From: Fistulifera solaris
Taxonomy: Eukaryota; Bacillariophyta; Bacillariophyceae; Naviculales; Stauroneidaceae
Length of the DNA stretch: 64,000 nucleotides
Direction: 5' to 3'
NCBI GenBank assembly: GCA_030295235.1
Contig: AP026141.1
Location: forward strand, 496,001-560,000
The position numbers and the translations under genes are program-made. Every line of letters starts with the position of its first letter. The first letter of the stretch is position 1. Below the pieces are notes generated by a model that saw only the letters and a program-made list of their open reading frames with translations, ran no database searches and had not been told where the DNA came from. This document shows, piece by piece, positions 1-11,764 of the stretch.

Positions 1-807
1 GTCGACATTACAATGATCACCACCCAAGTCGTTGGTCCCAATATTAATCCAGATAACTTTTGCCGTCGTCACCAGTTCACCCACTTTCATTCGGTACAAG
101 AGATGCGGAATGCGGTCCCCGGCTATCCCTAACGCCAGACCACGCAGCGTCCCTTCTTGAAAATAGTGCCGATACACCGGAGGAACTCCATCGAACTCGC
201 TATTTGGTCCACCCAAATCCGTTCCCAGCCAGTGTTCGGTCAAACTATCACCGAGCAAGAGAACGTCTAAGGCTTGTGAACTATTATAGCGTTGAGCCAT
301 GTCCACGTTGCGCTGGAACGCCTTGTTCCATTTTTTGTAATATCGATAATCGTCCTCCTGTGGTCGAGAAATGGTCGGATTCTGGCAAAGACACTTTCGT
401 TCTCGACCAATATCATCACACAAATCCATATTATCCAGTTTCTGGCGCAATTCTTGATAATACTGAAGACTGGGACAAGATCGAATCACTTCCGGGAGCG
501 TAGGACCGACATAGATTGGATCCACAAAGGTAATAGGTGCGGGAAACGCCGTCGGTGCTTGAGAACGCTCTTCTGATTTGTCCACAGAAGACTCTTCCGT
601 CGGCGAATCCTTCCGTTCCTCAAGAACTACATCTGATATGTTGTTATCTGGCAAATAGTAGATAATAATACCCGTGACGATGAAGAGAAAGAGGGAAAGG
701 AGCGTATAAATCAGCGTGCTTCTCGACGAACGATCGCCTTTCGGTCCGGTCGAAAGCGTTTCCTCATCTTCCCTTACTGGAAGACTTTCATAGGCTCCTT
801 TTGTCAT
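1..807 (-). CDS. Membrane-anchored SGNH/GDSL hydrolase, copy 1 (3' end outside window)
   Basis: The reading frame starts at the ATG complementary to 805-807 and stays open to the window edge, so the C-terminus is missing. After about 30 polar residues there is one hydrophobic segment (STLIYTLLSLFLFIVTG), which makes it a type II membrane protein with an extracytoplasmic catalytic domain. SGNH block I is clear (LLLGDSLTEHWLGT), as are block II (LRGLALGIAGD) and block III (INIGTNDLGGD). The family cleaves esters such as acetyl groups on polysaccharides; the substrate here is unknown. Two paralogs follow at 1479-2592 and 3125-4195 with the same layout, so this is a tandem array. Unlike those two, every catalytic block visible here is canonical; block V lies beyond the edge. 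Confidence 0.8.
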   Translation of the reverse strand, partial: MTKGAYESLPVREDEETLSTGPKGDRSSRSTLIYTLLSLFLFIVTGIIIYYLPDNNISDVVLEERKDSPTEESSVDKSEERSQAPTAFPAPITFVDPIYVGPTLPEVIRSCPSLQYYQELRQKLDNMDLCDDIGRERKCLCQNPTISRPQEDDYRYYKKWNKAFQRNVDMAQRYNSSQALDVLLLGDSLTEHWLGTDLGGPNSEFDGVPPVYRHYFQEGTLRGLALGIAGDRIPHLLYRMKVGELVTTAKVIWINIGTNDLGGDHCNVD

Positions 808-1478
808 ATTCTTATCGACAAATAAGAAGTTGAGTATAGCATGTTACAAAAGATTGTCTCAATGATGAAACGGTCATTTTTCTGCTCTGCTTATTATCGT
901 TGCACTCGGCGGTGCAGAAAATGTTTTTGCGCGCGGCTTTTTTGTGTCCGCTCGCCAGGCCGATTTTGGCGACCTTGTACTCTCAAGCACCATACTACTA
1001 TTTCCGTGATCCAATGCATGCGTGATTCAATGAAGTCGCTAAAGATACTATGGAGAGTATTGCAATTAATACTTACTCCGGGTATCGGTTTATGAAGCGT
1101 AGCTTCATGACTGCAACTTGCGTTTCATTTTTGCGCAGCTAGGTCGAACGGTTTTACACCTCTACAAAGCAACGATGTCAAGTTAAACAGTGTTTGTCAC
1201 CTGAAATGTCGATGTCTGCGTTCGTTTCGAGCTCGACCATGCAATCCCTCATTTAGCTCCACGCATGTTCGATTTGTTTCCCTCCTGCTACTTTGACAGT
1301 GAAGATAGTGCTCATGATGTCGTAACCAAATCTATTTGTCGTAGCAGGTATCTTCACGATCTTCATACCTATCTTGTGCGAGACCCACCTAATTGGCGAT
1401 CTTACAGTGATATAATTGTGGCCAGCTGAAAGCACGCAAAACTGCGAGATCAGCCGCTAAACTTTCAGCAGTTCGATT
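808..1478. other. Intergenic, no gene seen
   Basis: Spacer between two tandem SGNH genes. Only short ORFs without recognisable features occur. A 7-bp inverted repeat (ATGAAGC, 3-nt loop, GCTTCAT) lies near 1092-1108; I assign it no function. Confidence 0.5.
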
Positions 1479-2592
1479 TTAAGGTCCATCTGCCGTCTTC
1501 CAATCCAAAATTTCTACCTTCATCTCATCCAATATCCGCTTAACCCGTTGAACAATCGCCCGTCCCCATAGTTTGTAGCTTCAGCATTCGGATGTATAGC
1601 GTCTTGAAATAGCGTTATATTTCGATGCAAAACATCCTTGATTCCATAAAGAGTGCCGTGGCGTCAAAGAACTCCACGTGGGGAGTCGCTTCCGCATAGC
1701 AATGCAACAATTCATTCACCTGTCGGGCCAGCGTTTGCCGTCGCGTCACTGGCAAGATCGAATTAATGACCACACGGGTAGGTTGATACCTATGTGCTAA
1801 GATGGCTTGCACGACTTCCATGATCCCCGACAGGACCGCCTCGGGTGTACAATCTCTCTTTAGAATATCGAAAACTCCAACCGTGATCCAAACAACCGGT
1901 GCTACAACTACGTCGCCTTTCAATTCTCCGTTTCGTATTCGATACAACAGTTGACTGTAACCATCTTCACCCACTCCGAGCGGAACGCCCTTGACCGACG
2001 TGTCACCCCTGGCACCAAAGCGTTCCGTAAAGACGTCTTTGATGGGATGATAACCACCACGTCCATGTGAGTCCGGCATCGGAACGCGTGAGAAATACGT
2101 CCCTTGCCACCGCTCGGTCAATGAATCACCCACGAGCAGTACATCGAGGGCGTCCATGACATGTTCGAAGGGTTGCAGGAGAAACGAGTTTCGTTGTAGT
2201 GTACGATCCCACCATTCCTTCTTTTCATCATATTCACTTGGCACAGCCGGATCCGGACAAACACAATCGGTATTTTCCAAGCAACGATGTTCGCTATCTT
2301 TCATTCGTTTCAATAGTGTATGTCGAAGGAAATAGTCGGCATCCGACACGAGCTCCTTGCAATCCAATTCCAGGAAGGTTGAATCGACGGGATACAAATC
2401 GTTGATATTATCAACATCGTCTTGTATCTTCAGTCGAGAACCGACAATCAAGAGAATCAGTACGCTTCCAGCCAGCAAGAAGAGCAATAGTTTGATTTTT
2501 CGACTGCTTTTTCGTGTCACGGGCACCAACAGAGCCGACACTTCTTCATCCTCGCTTTCCGTATCGCTGCACTCAATTTCGAGTCTTTGCAT
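1479..2592 (-). CDS. Membrane-anchored SGNH/GDSL hydrolase, copy 2, two frame breaks near the C-terminus
   Basis: I start at the ATG at 2592, because the paralogs begin with a short acidic/polar stretch and upstream residues in this frame look non-coding. One membrane segment (LLLFLLAGSVLILLIVG) precedes the SGNH domain. Block I is LLVGDSLTERW. Block III reads ITVGVFDIL, so the usual GxND Asn is Phe. The uninterrupted frame stops at 1615, but homology to copy 3 continues in the other two frames: DVLHRN and QDAIHPNAE after one lost base near 1636, then YKLWGRAIVQRVKRIL after another near 1579, ending at a stop at 1479. Both changes look like a G missing from a G pair or triplet. The gene is probably whole in the organism, or recently decayed at its end. 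Confidence 0.75.
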
Positions 2593-3124
2593 TCTATCCG
2601 ACAAAGATGCAAGGTAGTTCGTCTTATAGGAACAAGAAATAGAGAAAGAAAATACCAGATAAGAACTGTAGGAACAACAAACTTGAGGTGACCTTTTGTT
2701 ATTGTCTTCGTTCTTTTCGTTTGCAAAAAAAGTGCGCGAAGGCAAAAACGGTCATTCTCGAAGATCATCGTCATCTGACGGATGGACAGAAATTCCAGCC
2801 CGTCACGACTTATGTTTATTATAGGACTCTTCCTCTTTGCAATTGCGAATCTTCGACTATACCTGGTATAAGCAATTGATGCTAATGAATAAGATCGACC
2901 GTCTCTAATCGTGTGTTAGCTAAAAGGTTGCAACTAGCATTGTTGCCGAAAACTAAATATCTTGTTATACTAGTATAATCCGACGGGGATCGCCTCGAGC
3001 AAGAAACTAGCAAAGGGCACTATCGACCACGATCAACAAATAGCAAAGAAAGACTTATCTATTGTTGGGTCCGTTTCAGTTGACGTCAAAATTATACTAT
3101 GGAAAGTGCCGTTGAAGCGGGTTT
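2593..3124. other. Intergenic, no gene seen
   Basis: Upstream region of SGNH copy 2 and downstream of copy 3. No ORF with recognisable features and no RNA gene seen. Confidence 0.5.
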
Positions 3125-4195
3125 CTATAAACCTTCTTCTTCTAAAATGTGCAAGACGCGATGAACAATCGCTTCTCCCCATACCTTGTAACCTTGTGCG
3201 TTCAAATTAACCGTATCGGCAAACAAATCCGGGTTCGGACGCGAAACATTCCCCTCCATGATACTCAGCAACGGGGTCGCATCAAAAAAGTCAACATTCG
3301 GGATTTGTTGCGCGTAGCAATGCAATCGTTCGTTGACTTGTGTGACTTGCTCATTCAACGGTACTAACGAATTGATGACAATCCGTGTCGGCTGATCGTG
3401 ACTTTTCCGAATCTCTTGCAGTTGTTGGATGACGGACAAAACGCCAGCCACTACACCATCGGAGGTGCAGTCGTAATACTGCACGTCATTGATACCGATG
3501 TTAATCCACAGAATGGGAACTTTGAAAGTTACTGGCAATTCTCCATTTTGTAGACGATACAACAGTTGACTGAAACCGTCTTGCGCAATCCCCAGAGCCA
3601 AGCCACTGACGACCCGTTCGTGATCGCTGGTGACGTTTGTAGCCTGAAAATACTGTTGATACAAGGCATGAATGTCACCCCAAGCCTTATGACCCGTCGC
3701 TTTAGAACGAAAATGAGAATTGTTGGTCCCCAGCCAGTGTTCGACTAACGAATCTCCCAACATGAGAACATCCCAGTGTTTTTGGTCCGCATCCTGAATC
3801 AACTTGAGGTTGCGCTGAAAGACACTATTCCATTCCGGATCCCATGGATTCCGTGTCGAAACTTTCGGAGACTCGCATTTGCAATGTCGACGATCTCTGT
3901 CGCCCGTGACACATCTACGAGGTTGATGATTCGCCATATTTCCCACCACGTGTTGAAAGTACTTGTCATCCGCACCGACGGCGTCACAGTCAATCGAAGT
4001 GAAGGTCGAAACGACCGGTGCTACAGGCTCTTCCAGTGCCTCGGAGGACGATTCGGGTCGTAATGTCATGGCCATGACAATGATCATGAGACTTAACAGG
4101 GCGGCGATGAGAAATAAGGAAGCCCGGCGAATGTGCGGGCGATGGAAGACAGCAAAGCTGTAATGGCCGTCGCGAGTGACGCTTTCGACATTCAT
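3125..4195 (-). CDS. Membrane-anchored SGNH/GDSL hydrolase, copy 3
   Basis: Complete 356-residue type II membrane protein: a cytoplasmic tail of about 25 residues, one hydrophobic helix (ASLFLIAALLSLMIIVMAM), a linker, then an SGNH-fold domain. Block I is LMLGDSLVEHWLGT (nucleophile Ser), block II VSGLALGIAQDG, block III INIGINDVQYYDC. Block V reads ADTVNLNAQGY, where the catalytic His of the usual DxxH is Asn (codon AAT, one base from CAT). If that reading is right the triad is incomplete and hydrolase activity is doubtful. It is the last of three tandem copies sharing a conserved Cys after block III and a Tyr-rich motif (LLYRLQNGEL). Esterase/acetylesterase is the family role; substrate unknown. 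Confidence 0.8.
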   Translation of the reverse strand: MNVESVTRDGHYSFAVFHRPHIRRASLFLIAALLSLMIIVMAMTLRPESSSEALEEPVAPVVSTFTSIDCDAVGADDKYFQHVVGNMANHQPRRCVTGDRDRRHCKCESPKVSTRNPWDPEWNSVFQRNLKLIQDADQKHWDVLMLGDSLVEHWLGTNNSHFRSKATGHKAWGDIHALYQQYFQATNVTSDHERVVSGLALGIAQDGFSQLLYRLQNGELPVTFKVPILWINIGINDVQYYDCTSDGVVAGVLSVIQQLQEIRKSHDQPTRIVINSLVPLNEQVTQVNERLHCYAQQIPNVDFFDATPLLSIMEGNVSRPNPDLFADTVNLNAQGYKVWGEAIVHRVLHILEEEGL

Positions 4196-6468
<2,273 letters not shown>

Positions 6469-6786
6469 AATGCTGCTCGCAGGACGACTCATGCCGGCAC
6501 TATGATTAGTGCCTTTGTCTTAGAACTTAACAAAACAAGAATTAGAATGAACAACTGAAGTATGCTTGGCTCGTAGGCTAAGATCTTCCGATTTATTATT
6601 ATTATTATTTGTAGTTGATCGAGTCATGCCCGTGACTAACACTTGACACGTCACGCGATCGCGATAGACGTCTTTTATTTTCTTTTTCTGCTGCGTAAAC
6701 AGAACTCTCGTTGTTGTCATTATTACTACGTACTTTACAACAAAGCACTCATAGCCTTTTCATTCTTATTTCATTCTCATTGTATC
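6469..6786. other. Intergenic
   Basis: Short spacer between two plus-strand genes. It has a (ATT)n run near 6593-6611 and pyrimidine-rich sequence just before the transporter start. Nothing else seen. Confidence 0.4.
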
Positions 6787-8319
6787 ATGCCGACGGAAGA
6801 CCCGTTAGCTCAACATCGACGAACCGAAACGAATACCGACATTGCACGACTAATGTACGACACCGAAGACGCTGCGGATCAGGAGAATGATAGTCCTCAT
6901 TCAAATGACGACACGGCTCGTCGAACTGTCGTCATGGGAGCTGTCGCGAATCTTTGTAGTGCTACGTTGGGTGCGGGAATTTTATCACTCCCTTTTTCGA
7001 TGCAACAAGCCGGCTATCTCGGCGGTACGCTGTTATTGCTCATGTCGGCCTGGTCGACGCGGGCGAGTATTGATATTTTGACACATGCCGCGGATTCGTA
7101 TCATATTTATACGTACGAGGGAGTTGTCGAAAAGTGCTTGGGACGGGCGACACGAAATGTCGTCGAATGGAGTATTCTCGTCTTTTGTATCGGCTGTGCT
7201 GTCGCCTATTGTATTGCGGTGGGTGACATTTTAGAAATTAGTGGCTTACTGTTGCCTCTGCAGCACGGGGCACGAGAAGCTTCCATGGTACTGGTCTGGA
7301 TGCTAGCAATGATGCCGCTCAGCTTACTGCGAACCATGAAAAGTCTGCAGTTCTCTAGCACGATAGGTCTTGCCAGTATTTCCACGTTAGTATTCGCGGC
7401 CTTTGTGCACCTCGTCGAAGACAGAAACGATCCGCCCGACGCGATTCCCACAAATACAACCAATGTTACCGCATGGAATTCACTCTTTGTCGAAGCTTCT
7501 TACGATAGCTCAGTGCCGCGGCGGCTCTGGCCGGAACATGGTGTCATTTCGATCTTACAGGCGTGTCCGATCATCCTATTTGCCTTTTGCTGTCAAGTCA
7601 ATGTTTTGGCTATTTTCGAAGAGCTTCCTTCTCGTACCCTGCACAATGAAAATGCTGTAATTGACAAATTTGACCTCATGAGTCGTGTAACGAAATACGG
7701 TGTCGGCGTTTGTGCCGTACTTTACACCAGTTTGTCGTGGATCGTCATGGCTGATACCGATCACGTTCCCCCCAATGCCTTGCTGCTGTACGCGCCCCCG
7801 AAAGGGATTATGCAAGTCGCTACGGCAGGTATGGCGGCGGCGGTGATTACGGCATTTCCTCTTAATATATTCCCCGCGCGTGTTTCTATTCTGTCCATGC
7901 TGCAACGGAAGAAGCCACGCCGGGAACTGGTGCCGAATTCGACGTTGACGCAGGCATTGTTAGAGAATCATGAAGTCGAAGCCGCCGCGGATGTTGTTGA
8001 AGAAGAAGAAACTGCTTCTTCTCACGATCCAGCTATTGAAGACGAACGCCATGATTGGAAGCAACACCTATTTTGGTCTATTTTTGTTTCGGCCCTGTCC
8101 TTGGGTATGGCGCTACTCATTCCGGACATTTCGGTCGTCTTTTCGCTGTTGGGAGGCACGACCAGCAGTTTGTTGGGATTCTGCGTACCCGGGGCTTTGG
8201 GCATTCATATGAACCAGAACAGAACGTCTTTAGTTATTTCTTGGTTCCTTCTAGTCGGCGGGGGAATCCTTGGTTTTCTCACGACAGCTGTTACGATCTA
8301 TACAACATTTACCAAATAA
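6787..8319 (+). CDS. Amino-acid transporter, AAAP/SLC38 family
   Basis: I choose ATG 6787 (MPTEDPLAQ) over the longer frame from 6643, whose extra residues are hydrophobic and look like untranslated DNA. The 510-residue protein has an acidic cytosolic N-tail, then the AAAP signature NLCSATLGAGILSLPFSMQQ at the first helix and about eleven hydrophobic segments. An acidic loop of about 60 residues (EVEAAADVVEEEE) lies before the last three helices. The family moves neutral amino acids with Na+ or H+ across plasma or vacuolar membranes. A putative extracellular loop between helices 5 and 6 has NTTN and NVT N-glycosylation sites. Substrate cannot be read from sequence. Confidence 0.88.
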   Translation: MPTEDPLAQHRRTETNTDIARLMYDTEDAADQENDSPHSNDDTARRTVVMGAVANLCSATLGAGILSLPFSMQQAGYLGGTLLLLMSAWSTRASIDILTHAADSYHIYTYEGVVEKCLGRATRNVVEWSILVFCIGCAVAYCIAVGDILEISGLLLPLQHGAREASMVLVWMLAMMPLSLLRTMKSLQFSSTIGLASISTLVFAAFVHLVEDRNDPPDAIPTNTTNVTAWNSLFVEASYDSSVPRRLWPEHGVISILQACPIILFAFCCQVNVLAIFEELPSRTLHNENAVIDKFDLMSRVTKYGVGVCAVLYTSLSWIVMADTDHVPPNALLLYAPPKGIMQVATAGMAAAVITAFPLNIFPARVSILSMLQRKKPRRELVPNSTLTQALLENHEVEAAADVVEEEETASSHDPAIEDERHDWKQHLFWSIFVSALSLGMALLIPDISVVFSLLGGTTSSLLGFCVPGALGIHMNQNRTSLVISWFLLVGGGILGFLTTAVTIYTTFTK

Positions 8320-8600
8320 AGACGTACGGGTGAAGGCGGTACTAACTTGAAAGAACTGCTGCTTACATGCCTGCACATGGGCAGGTTCTGCTCACCCGCG
8401 GGGAGTCCTGCTTAGCAGAAGTTTTCCTTGATTTTAAAGTCTAGGATATTAATAGAACCCTTCCAAGGTTATCGACCTTTACCTACAAAACCATCATTCT
8501 TGTAAGTGGTTCATATGTAATATTTATAGCGAGTTACCTCCGTGCAGATAATATACAAGTGACAAAGCCTCCGATCTTCGAACAAATCTCCCAGTCATGT
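8320..8600. other. 3' region with potential hairpins
   Basis: Downstream of the transporter. CCTGC/GCAGG (about 8370-8385) and TTCTGCT/AGCAGAA (about 8386-8422) inverted repeats overlap. They could fold in the 3' UTR, or could belong to an unannotated structured RNA. No family recognised. Confidence 0.3.
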
Positions 8601-8966
8601 TTATCGATTCAAATGTTCCTTGTACGCACGAATCCTTTCGGCTGCCAGTTCATGATACCGAGCTCGCGTCGCCAAAGGGAGAGCATTCCATTCCTTCAGT
8701 CCACCGACTTGATGTTCTAGTCGAAACATCTTGTAACCCGACACGGAACTGCGACGATGTGCTTTGAAGTCAACTTCTTGTTGACTCGCTTCTCGTAGCA
8801 ACTGTGCGAAAATGAACTGCTGTCGCTTGAGCAGATCATGAATGCATTCGTGCGAATATGATGGCGGACGCTTGTTCGAGCTAGCCTTTGTCGAATCGCA
8901 ATGATGATTCATCAGATGACTCACATCATCTTGGTTGTGATGGTCTTTGTCGTTCATTTGGTGCAT
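8601..8966 (-). CDS. Small HMG-box-like protein
   Basis: A 121-residue ORF with a His/Asp-rich N-terminus and a basic C-terminal half. From about residue 70 it reads RRSSVSGYKMFRLEH, then EWNALPLATRARYHELA and a basic end. The pattern S-x-Y-x-x-F ... W-x-x-L ... R-x-x-Y-x-x-x-A fits the end of helix 1 and all of helix 3 of an HMG box with a shortened middle. HMG boxes bend DNA and act in chromatin or transcription. It is a single exon with no neighbour of related function. An alternative is a YABBY-type or unrelated helical DNA-binding fold. Confidence 0.5.
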   Translation of the reverse strand: MHQMNDKDHHNQDDVSHLMNHHCDSTKASSNKRPPSYSHECIHDLLKRQQFIFAQLLREASQQEVDFKAHRRSSVSGYKMFRLEHQVGGLKEWNALPLATRARYHELAAERIRAYKEHLNR

Positions 8967-9626
8967 GATTTATGGCCTCGTGATCAAGTATCATGCGAAT
9001 GATTTTCTGTGCAGGATCCGTTGAGACGACGAAGCTGTATGAACTCCCTATTCAAAAAAAAAAAAAATGAAATAAAAACATGAACGAATGAAGCGAGAAA
9101 ATTACGAACGAGTGAGAGAAGCTGGATCGTTGGCCAACACGACAACAAGTTTTCATGTGAATTGTCTCCCTCGAAATCACTTTCACATTCCATGATAGTG
9201 AAAAGTAGACGATTGATGGCTCTTTTTCCTTTTTCTTGATCGCTGTCAATAATCGTTATGTCAGTACAATCTTAGTTTAGTCCAATTGATTCGTGATTTG
9301 AAAAGTAAACAGTAAGACATTTCTGGAATCAATGAGCAGTTAAGTGGAAAACAACATATACATCTTAGGCAATTGTCTTACTACGTACTTCAACACTCGA
9401 TAGTATTGGGGAAACAAAGAAGAACAATAAATGAAGCGTTGAGTCTTGGTTCTTTGAGCTTATGAAAGCCAATCAAATTGCGTTGATGGTCGCTCCGTCG
9501 ACAGCTTTTCTCTGAAGACGGACTCAAGCGGTATTGAATATTTTTCGCACGCAAACGCAAGAAACGCAGCATCGCGCATCGCGCCTTTGGTTGTGCGACA
9601 AGGGGGTATTTTTCCTTACCATTACC
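8967..9626. other. Intergenic, divergent promoter region
   Basis: Lies between the minus-strand HMG-like gene and the plus-strand oligopeptidase gene. It contains an A-run near 9055-9067 and AT-rich sequence. No coding sequence recognised. Confidence 0.45.
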
Positions 9627-11345
9627 ATGCATTCCTTATCGCGTCGAATACGTGCCTTTTCTTACTATTATTATTTGTCGAAACGCTACCATGCTTCCGA
9701 AGTGAGACAAGAAGCCTTTTACGCATCATTGCGACGGGGCGATCTTTCCCCGTCACTTTTTCAATGGATGCAACACGAAAGCAAGGTGACATGGAATCGC
9801 TTCGCCGGTGAAAATGCTCCTTTCATTCCTGTAATTGCAAGTGAACTACCCGAGATCGGACCTGCAGGAAAATTCTACTATTATTGGCACGATGACTCCT
9901 ATTTTCGGCGGCCCGTTCTCAGCGGCGAGCCGCAACGTTTGTGCCCCGCCGATCCGAATCTTGTACATATGGCAATTTCTCCCGACGAAACACAATTGGC
10001 CCGAGTCTTTCGAAATGGATCCGTCTTAATCAACTCGAAAAAACAACACTGGAACGCACGTGCTGTCGAATTCGGGCCATCCAATTCGTTGTATTGGATT
10101 GCGCAGGACGGAACCGTTTGGAGATCGATTTCTAACGCGCCAGCAGAGTCTATCTATCACGGACCGTCACATCCCGCCATGTCGTTGCGTCGGTCCAAGG
10201 GCGGTTCCTCTATGCTGTTAGAAAACAAAAAAACAACATGGATTTGGGAACATAGGGAAGACGGCACCATTTCCGAGCAGATATATGATACTCTGCTCGT
10301 GGACGTTCACCGGGATGGTCAAATTGTTTCGCTACAATCAACATCAAATAATGACGCAGAATGGAGCATATACGAAATGGACCTGTTTGTCGATCATGTA
10401 GTGACCTATCAACGCTCCCGCCAGGAAGAGCGGTATCGATTTGTGATTCAATCCTCCGACGGCCAAATGTTTCTTTCAGATGAAACAATAATTGATCCAT
10501 TCAGCAAGCTCACACCTTCTGGAAATATGCATTATGATACGGATATTCTACGCTATTGTCTGGAAAAGCCGTATCAACCACGAGCGACGTACGAATTCAA
10601 CATGACGAGTCATCACTTGGAGACTTTGGCATGGAATTTCGCGCCGACCTTCCACAACATGACTGAGGAACGGATGTATGCTACCAGCCCTGATGGTACG
10701 AAAATCCCTATCACCGTCTTTTCTCGTGACAATTCAACCATACATCGCGTCTTGCTGGTCGGCTACGGCGCTTACGGAAAATCGGCCAAGTGGTCTTACG
10801 ATCCCCTGTTTCATTACCTTTTGAACCAAGGTGTGGTGGTAGCCTACGCGAATATTCGTAACGACAAAATCTCTGGTATCAAGGATTACATTGCTTGTGC
10901 GGAGTGCCTGCAGTCGTATGGGAATGTGACAGCTTACGGTGTCTCAGCGGGTGGTGTGGTGGTAGGGGCCTCGTTGCAACAAGCACCCCACGTGTTTCAC
11001 AGCGGTATTTTGGTAAATGCTTTTTTGGATGTGGAAGCCACGTTGCGAAATCCTGACTTGTATTTGACAAAAGAAGATTGGGAAGAATACGGCAACCCGG
11101 AACTGGATCCTTCGATTGCATCCTATTGTCCGGTGCGAAATGTTTCACCGGGTGGTCCTCCTGTACTCGTGTTGGCCACCTTGGACGATGAGCGCGTTCC
11201 CTACTGGAATGCCCGCATCTACACCCACAAACGGGGCACGGAAAGCACCCATTTGTACATGGAGCCGAGCGGGTGTCACACTTGGAATTGCGACCGTCAG
11301 CGAATGATGGCATTACAGGCCTCCTTTGTCTTGCATTCTCAGTAA
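9627..11345 (+). CDS. S9 serine oligopeptidase (oligopeptidase B-like), shortened
   Basis: I start at ATG 9627, giving a 572-residue protein whose first 30 residues (MHSLSRRIRAFSYYY) are basic and hydrophobic, like a mitochondrial presequence. An N-terminal beta-propeller of about 370 residues is followed by an alpha/beta-hydrolase domain with LLVGYGAYG, nucleophile Ser440 (YGVSAGG), Asp521 (LDDERVPYW) and His551 (SGCHTWN). This matches oligopeptidase B/prolyl oligopeptidase, which cleave short peptides after basic residues or proline. It is shorter than usual (about 700). Between ANIRNDK and IKDYIACAE the family's GGGELG-to-ND loop of roughly 20 residues is missing, with the frame kept. Whether the enzyme is active with that gap is uncertain. 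Role: probably clearance of organellar peptides (inference). Confidence 0.82.
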   Translation: MHSLSRRIRAFSYYYYLSKRYHASEVRQEAFYASLRRGDLSPSLFQWMQHESKVTWNRFAGENAPFIPVIASELPEIGPAGKFYYYWHDDSYFRRPVLSGEPQRLCPADPNLVHMAISPDETQLARVFRNGSVLINSKKQHWNARAVEFGPSNSLYWIAQDGTVWRSISNAPAESIYHGPSHPAMSLRRSKGGSSMLLENKKTTWIWEHREDGTISEQIYDTLLVDVHRDGQIVSLQSTSNNDAEWSIYEMDLFVDHVVTYQRSRQEERYRFVIQSSDGQMFLSDETIIDPFSKLTPSGNMHYDTDILRYCLEKPYQPRATYEFNMTSHHLETLAWNFAPTFHNMTEERMYATSPDGTKIPITVFSRDNSTIHRVLLVGYGAYGKSAKWSYDPLFHYLLNQGVVVAYANIRNDKISGIKDYIACAECLQSYGNVTAYGVSAGGVVVGASLQQAPHVFHSGILVNAFLDVEATLRNPDLYLTKEDWEEYGNPELDPSIASYCPVRNVSPGGPPVLVLATLDDERVPYWNARIYTHKRGTESTHLYMEPSGCHTWNCDRQRMMALQASFVLHSQ

Positions 11346-11764
11346 AGCGATGACAAAGGATGTTTTTCCACATTATGACGATAAGGCAGAATGGTATGGC
11401 AAGAATTGGCTTTTGGCGTGGACAAAAAATGAGGTGGGGCAGGCGATCTGCATGTGCTGTTATGACGCACAATTCGGCAAGAATTGTACTCAGATCACTA
11501 CAGTGCCACGTACTCATAGAGCGAACGCCCTAAAATAAATCCCACCGGTATATCGTATTTAGAAGGGTTACTCCTAAGAATTCAAATACATAAGAGAGGA
11601 ACGGAAAGTTCCTCCTCCGCTGGCCGGCATCGAAAAATTGGGTGAGGACGCAACAAGTGAGCAAGAGGATGAGGAAGAGACGACGCTTGGATCTCGTCCG
11701 CTTCTCTTCGACACCACGAGAACTCAGATTTTACTTTCTCGCATTGTGAGCGGTCGCCTTCACG
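11346..11764. other. Intergenic
   Basis: Between two plus-strand genes. Short ORFs at 11326-11538 and 11638-11847 show no family features and are not called. Confidence 0.4.

Noticed and set aside
1253-1435. 60-codon minus ORF between SGNH copies
   Set aside because: Short, no motif, not aligned with the SGNH paralogs.
11326-11538. 70-codon plus ORF after the oligopeptidase
   Set aside because: Overlaps the oligopeptidase end in another frame; no features.
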